DNA from: Metallyticus violacea
Taxonomy: Eukaryota > Arthropoda > Insecta > Mantodea > Metallyticidae
Length of the DNA stretch: 64,000 nt
Assembly: GCA_030762175.1 (NCBI GenBank)
Contig: CM060831.1
Location: forward strand, 76,528,501-76,592,500
Reading direction: 5' to 3'
The first letter of the stretch is position 1. Each line of letters begins with the position of its first letter. Both the position numbers and the translations under genes were made by a program. Under the pieces are notes generated by a model. It saw only the letters and a program-made list of their open reading frames with translations, was not told the DNA's origin and made no database searches. Shown here in pieces: positions 58,892-64,000 of the stretch.

Positions 58892-61800
58892 CTAAATGAA
58901 AGAAAGAATATATAACATATTAACAGCAATCATGAAGCACATAAATGCTATAGAACCTTAACATAATCCTATTTATTTTTATATATCTGATTTATTTTGC
59001 TGAATAGCTTAGTTTTCTAATTTGTATTAGTATTATGAATTGCCTATTTCACTGTTGTGATGTCCAAAATTTATGCATTGTATATGTATAAGTCTGCTGG
59101 CAGCAATAAAACGAACGATGAATGAACAAATTAGCATTTGTTGAAGCAAATTGCTCTTAAAAAAAATAAACAAAAACTAATTTATTAAATGCAACTGAAG
59201 AGCAACTGCCTTAGGTCTTTGAAGTGATTAAGACAAAATATATATATAAAAACAAGAAAAAAATTAGAAAAAAAGTATCTGTCTTTTAAAGGCCAAATAC
59301 AGTCAAGTCCACTTTTGCATAGTGTTTTGTTCGCATACAAAAACTACCAACTGTTTTATGTCCAGTACGATAGAATTGCATTATATGCTTTCACATGCCT
59401 GCTTGATGTTATCTCAACGGAATCAAATGGCTTAGCAGTGCAAGAGGTTATAGGTTTGATCCTTGCCTGATATATTTGCTTATTTTCATTTTTCTCTTTT
59501 TTAACACATGTGAATTCCTTCTATGTTACATTTTTATTTCCAATGCTTACTAAATTTTACTTTTTCATCTAAATGTAATATAATATTTGATTCAGTTGGT
59601 CATAGACAGAAAAGATGAAGTTGAAGTATTTTTGTGGAATTTTTCTGTTTACAGTATAAACTAGAACTAGGTAAGTAACATGTGATGCATATGATATTCA
59701 CTGGAAATTTAGCTTATAAAAACAAATTTGCCCTACTTTGAATCCAGCTGTACAGAGTGCCACAGATGTTGTATAAAATTGGACTTTTAACTATTGAATG
59801 GGACTAGTTTTTGTATGCAGGAGTATGTAATCAGTGAAGGGATAAATACCCCAGGGCCATTTAAATCTAAAGTTACATAGCATCTGCCCATTACTCTCTG
59901 TTTTGGTAACAAGTAGTTAGCCATTGATAAAGCTCAGACTACAAATTGGTAACACTATTGTTGCCTGACCAAAAGGTGCACTGACACTGTGAAAAATGTT
60001 GAAATATCATTCACATGAACATTATGATTGAACAAGTGTGCATTTAGATGAATGGAAGAGCAGTTGTACATGTGTCTTTTAAAATGGAATACTTTATAGT
60101 ATTCAGCAGTGACTGGATGTATCAAGTCTACATTTTGTTTTTCCCTGCAGTAGCTAACAGCTCACAGCGCAGCTTCTCACACTCAGTTTGCCACATGATC
60201 AGTTAAGTACTGAAAGCAATTTAGATTAGGCCAATGTGTCGATTTTGTACAAACATGCACCACTTACCATTGAACTACACAGAACTTGTTTCATGAGCCT
60301 TTGCATATGAGTACAAAATCAACTCACTAGCCTAATCTGGAATACATGATCTTCATCTAGTTGTTCCAACATGAAGTTGGCTTTTAAATTTAATACTGAA
60401 AGCATTTGTACCTTTTTCACAGAAAACTACATTTCTCCTTTCTGACCTGATGGACTCTATAGACATGCACTTCAGTAACCTTGTGAGGAATGAATTTTAG
60501 CAATTTTCTAGCAGAATGTGCTGATGCACAGCTGATCCCCATTTGTTACGCTAACTTTGCAAGAGATTTCACAGTGATTGATTTAAATGAGCAGCAATAT
60601 CATCCAGCTTCTTTTATTAACACAAATTGCCTGCTCTAATTTTCTATTGTTTTGAATTTAAGCATTTATTTTACAAACTGCAGATCTGTCATGTGGATGA
60701 ACCTCCAAAAAATATTCTTGAAATTCTTCATAACAGAACAGCTGATTCACTTCTTAAAAAGTTACAGCAAGTGAAAATGCGCTGTTCTGTATTATATCTG
60801 TGAACCATGGCAAACAGAAAAATGAAATACAATAACACAATAACTTTTCACTGTTTTGAAATGATATGTGTAGTAACCATCCCTATCAGAGGCAAAATGC
60901 ATCCTTGACAATCAGTGTGTCAGCTGTAACTTGCCAGCTTTAGATCCAGTCCACATGCAGTGAAAAATAAAGCAAAGACCCATTTATAATACATCTGTGT
61001 TAATAAATTCATTCAGTGAAGTTCAAGACTATTTCAGGAAAAATTCCATGATGTTAATGTTTCCTATTGTTCATCATTCCCTTACCTTCTGAACAAATTG
61101 TAGCTGACTGAGAGGATTAAGACAGTGAATACATGGGGACTGATTGCATAGAATTAGACTACTGTCATAACAGAATGATGGTATGATTATGATTAAGGTA
61201 ACAGCTATAATATGTTCTTATAAGACATTAAGTTGTGCATTTGGTTAATTACTTTAATTATTCATTCATTAAATTAAATTATACAATAGGTAGTGAATAA
61301 ATGAACAAATTATCAATTCAAAATATCAGCCATGTATTTATTGGTACTAATCATTTATCATTCTTATACATTGAACTGTTATACAATTAGACCATTTAAT
61401 ATTGTATTTAATTATATATTATTATATTGTTACATTGTATGTACCCCTTATCATTTTATACTAATTAATCAGAATATGTTCTGTTTTTATATGTAACCAT
61501 TAGTCTTATTGAACAACATTAATGTAAGAGAAATTTATTGCATTACTATTCAAGAAAGAGAAAATTCCCAAACACCAGTATTTTCCATGTGTCACCACAT
61601 TCATAAAAATTAATAGCTTGTTTTTAATTTTTTTTCCCCATATTTTATATATCCTTCTCTTTATAGTGTTGGCTGTCTTCATCAATTTAGTATATTCAGT
61701 TAAGTACTGAGAATTTATGTAGTTAATTTTTAAGAAGGCTAGAAAAAAAGCAGTTGCAACACTGTCGCTGCACTATTAATGAACATGTGAGGGCATTGTT

Positions 61801-64000
61801 ATCCTCAGCAAGTCTAGAGGAAATGCATAGCTGTTCAACACACTTGGTATCATTAGTTCACCATCTGTAGATAAGATTAATAAAAACTGTTGAGCAATGG
61901 TGTAAAATTTGATCACCCTAAAGTGATATTTTCTAAAAGTGAGCAGTGACCAGTGTGCATGTTTTGCGGGTCTGCAAGAAGCCTGTAGCAAAGAAACTTT
62001 GTCATAATGAACAGTGGTTCATGGAGTGCCAAACTTTCAACAAGGACATAATGGAGTGGAAGGATAACCACAATTATGTCATCTTGACCTTGAATCAAGC
62101 TGATTTGATTCAATCACTGCTGGAGGAGCTATTAATGGACAGTGAGGAAGTTGGCTGTAGAAGTCAGAACAAGCCACACTACAGTGTTACAATAGGGCAC
62201 TCTTTCTCAAACATCAACAAAAATGACTTAGCTAAGTATGTTCAATGTCTTCCAGAAGTGATAAATGTGGCAGGGGAATACATTGAAGTCTCCAGGTTTA
62301 CTACTTATAAATATGTTGCCATTATCCTATATTTTTTAAATAGCCAGATAGTTGGTTAAACAATTTTATGCTACTAGTTTAAAAGATAGTTAAAATAGTT
62401 TGATTTCATGATGATTTATATGCAATTTGTTTTCATTCTGTGTATTGTATAAAGGTATATCTGCACTTCTGAGTTACTAAGGTTACCTTATACATGAAGC
62501 AAAATTTTTATATATGAATCACTCCATGTCAAATTGCACAAAATGAAACAATTTTTACCTTCAGATCTCAAATTTCATTTATACTTTTTTACTAATTCTA
62601 TGAGTCTAATAAACTAACACATTCATTTATTTCCACTTAGCTCATAAGTTTTAGAAATATTGAATGTTAAATTTCATAAAAAATTACGCATACTGCAACA
62701 TATATGGTGTGAGTAGATCTATGTTAAAAGTATATCTAAAAGCTTGAAAAGCAATCTTTCTTTAGATGTTTATCAGCCGAATTAAATATAATTATTTAAA
62801 ATATTTTATGATTCAATCTTTTAAAGTTAGATATCGTTACGTGATGCATTAAAAAAATAAAAAAATGCATGCTAAATGCTCTGGAATGTTCTAAATAACT
62901 CCAGAAAAATCAAAATGATACCTCTAATAAATAGTTCAAAGGAAATTAAATTTTTTACAGTGGATTGGTGCAGCAGTGGTGAACTGCAGAACCATAGATC
63001 CTGTGTTGGGCACTTATTTGGCGATTGTGGCTTGGTGATCCCATGAATTTTGGAAGAGTATGGTACTACACAGATGAAAGTCACTATGAGGAATAATGCT
63101 GACTCACATACTGTCTTTCAACATATAAAATCTTCAAACTTTTACATTTTAGACAACTGTTTCAATACACATTTATTTTTACTTGCTTACTTCTGTTTTT
63201 AACAGAAAATTGTATTACTACAGCTCCAGTTTTAGATAAATAAATGAAAGTAGGTTGGTTTTAGATTCTGATATCAGGCAAATTTTCAGTTATTTGCTCT
63301 TATTCAAGAGATGAAATAAAAATGAGATATTAGCAATGTTTTTTGCACCATATCAAACAGTTTTTTTTCAATGTTATAGAATTTCAACTAGGTTGTAGAC
63401 TGGCTCTAGTAGTAAGTCTTTTAAGAGTTCTCCCAATGCTCATAGCATCACATGAACATTTATTTATCATATGATGATGTAAAGAAGTGCCATTCAGCAC
63501 TAACTTTATGTAAGCAGATATTTATTATATTTTTTTTCAGGGGGAGGAGTAATGTGAACTTGAGCCATCAAAAATCTCAATTGAAAAGTTTGCTTTAAGA
63601 GAATGGCTGCTTTGGACTGAAAAAAATTAAAGCAATCTTTTCTTATATTCCAAGGTTTTAGAGATGATAGCAACACTTTTGTGATGAATTTCTACTTATT
63701 CTTTGAAATACATTATAAATGGATGCATTGTAGCTTGGCATTGTTCAAATCCATATCCTGTACCGAATCTTATATAAAAAAGAATAATTTTCAGAAAAAT
63801 CTGCAATAATATAATTTCCAGGTTGTAAATTTTCTTTAGCTTCCATCAAAACCTGACTATGTTGTTGAGCTACGAAAATGTGCAGCAATATAAGAAAAGT
63901 TACTTGGCAATATGTCTAAAAAATAATTAATCTGTCTATTAAAATAGAACATTTCTATATTATCATGATCACTAATTGTATGTATTGTTTGTATGTTACC
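58892..64000. other. First visible COG5 intron, mostly unrecognised
   Basis: No COG5 start exon was seen. A 27-bp imperfect inverted repeat lies at 60224-60250 / 60311-60337 (GATTAGGC...GATTTTGTAC). 59425-59460 has a weak tRNA-like B box (GGTTTGATCC) that may be an old SINE. A 137-codon plus-strand frame at 61946-62359 matches no family I recognise. Confidence 0.4.

Noticed and set aside
61946..62359. A 137-codon open frame on the plus strand
   Set aside because: No recognisable domain, no splice context and no repeat signature. Length is within chance for this much AT-rich sequence, so I did not call a gene.
58892..64000. Search for the COG5 first exon
   Set aside because: No minus-strand Met-containing stretch ending in phase 1 at a GT donor and resembling the family N-terminus was found; it probably lies beyond 64000.

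Overview
The window is a piece of an AT-rich, repeat-loaded animal genome, most likely an arthropod. The evidence is a conserved intron-containing gene with GT-AG introns, tRNA-derived SINEs, several mariner subfamilies, pogo-like and hAT-like DNA transposons, LINE fragments, and many Penelope-like elements (PLEs) with GIY-YIG endonuclease remnants. I cannot name the species; a chelicerate or an early-branching insect would fit equally well.

The one conserved host gene I can support is COG5, subunit 5 of the conserved oligomeric Golgi complex, on the minus strand. Thirteen consecutive exons lie between 58891 and 494. All have GT-AG borders, and every codon phase agrees across the twelve introns, giving one uninterrupted frame of 664 complete or rejoined codons. 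The first exon (right of the window) and the last ~130 codons (left of the window) are missing. Introns run from 147 bp to about 11.1 kb, and exons make up about 3.4% of the gene span.

The introns carry nearly everything else. Left part (1-16300): a mariner scrap, a Tc1-like remnant, a SINE with target duplications, a decayed mariner inside a PLE endonuclease, a PLE reverse transcriptase with YVDD, and a second mariner with TIRs and TA duplications. Middle (17100-31000): fold-back PLE copies, hAT fragments, a 75-bp inverted repeat, a second SINE family and an HTH/DDE transposase remnant. Right of middle (34400-49800): PLE copies with 12-14 bp target duplications, a LINE broken by a mariner, a pogo-like miniature element, a PLE with an internal ~302-bp tandem duplication, a fold-back mariner and a jockey-like LINE fragment. 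Right (53380-57610): a decayed arthropod repeat gene split by a 2-kb PLE with an 8-bp target duplication. I see little in 57740-64000.

The strongest non-coding signal is a recurring motif in the PLE termini: CTGANGA, a covarying hairpin, GAAAC, 2-3 nt, then GTH, enclosed by a short helix that also covaries (TAG:CTA, TGG:CCA, CAG:CTG, GGAA:TTCC). This is the architecture of a minimal type I hammerhead ribozyme with a two-base-pair helix III, as known for Penelope-like elements. At least a dozen copies of several subfamilies occur here on both strands, often as head-to-head pairs at the two ends of a fold-back copy. All copies I aligned carry one extra U between CUGANGA and helix II.
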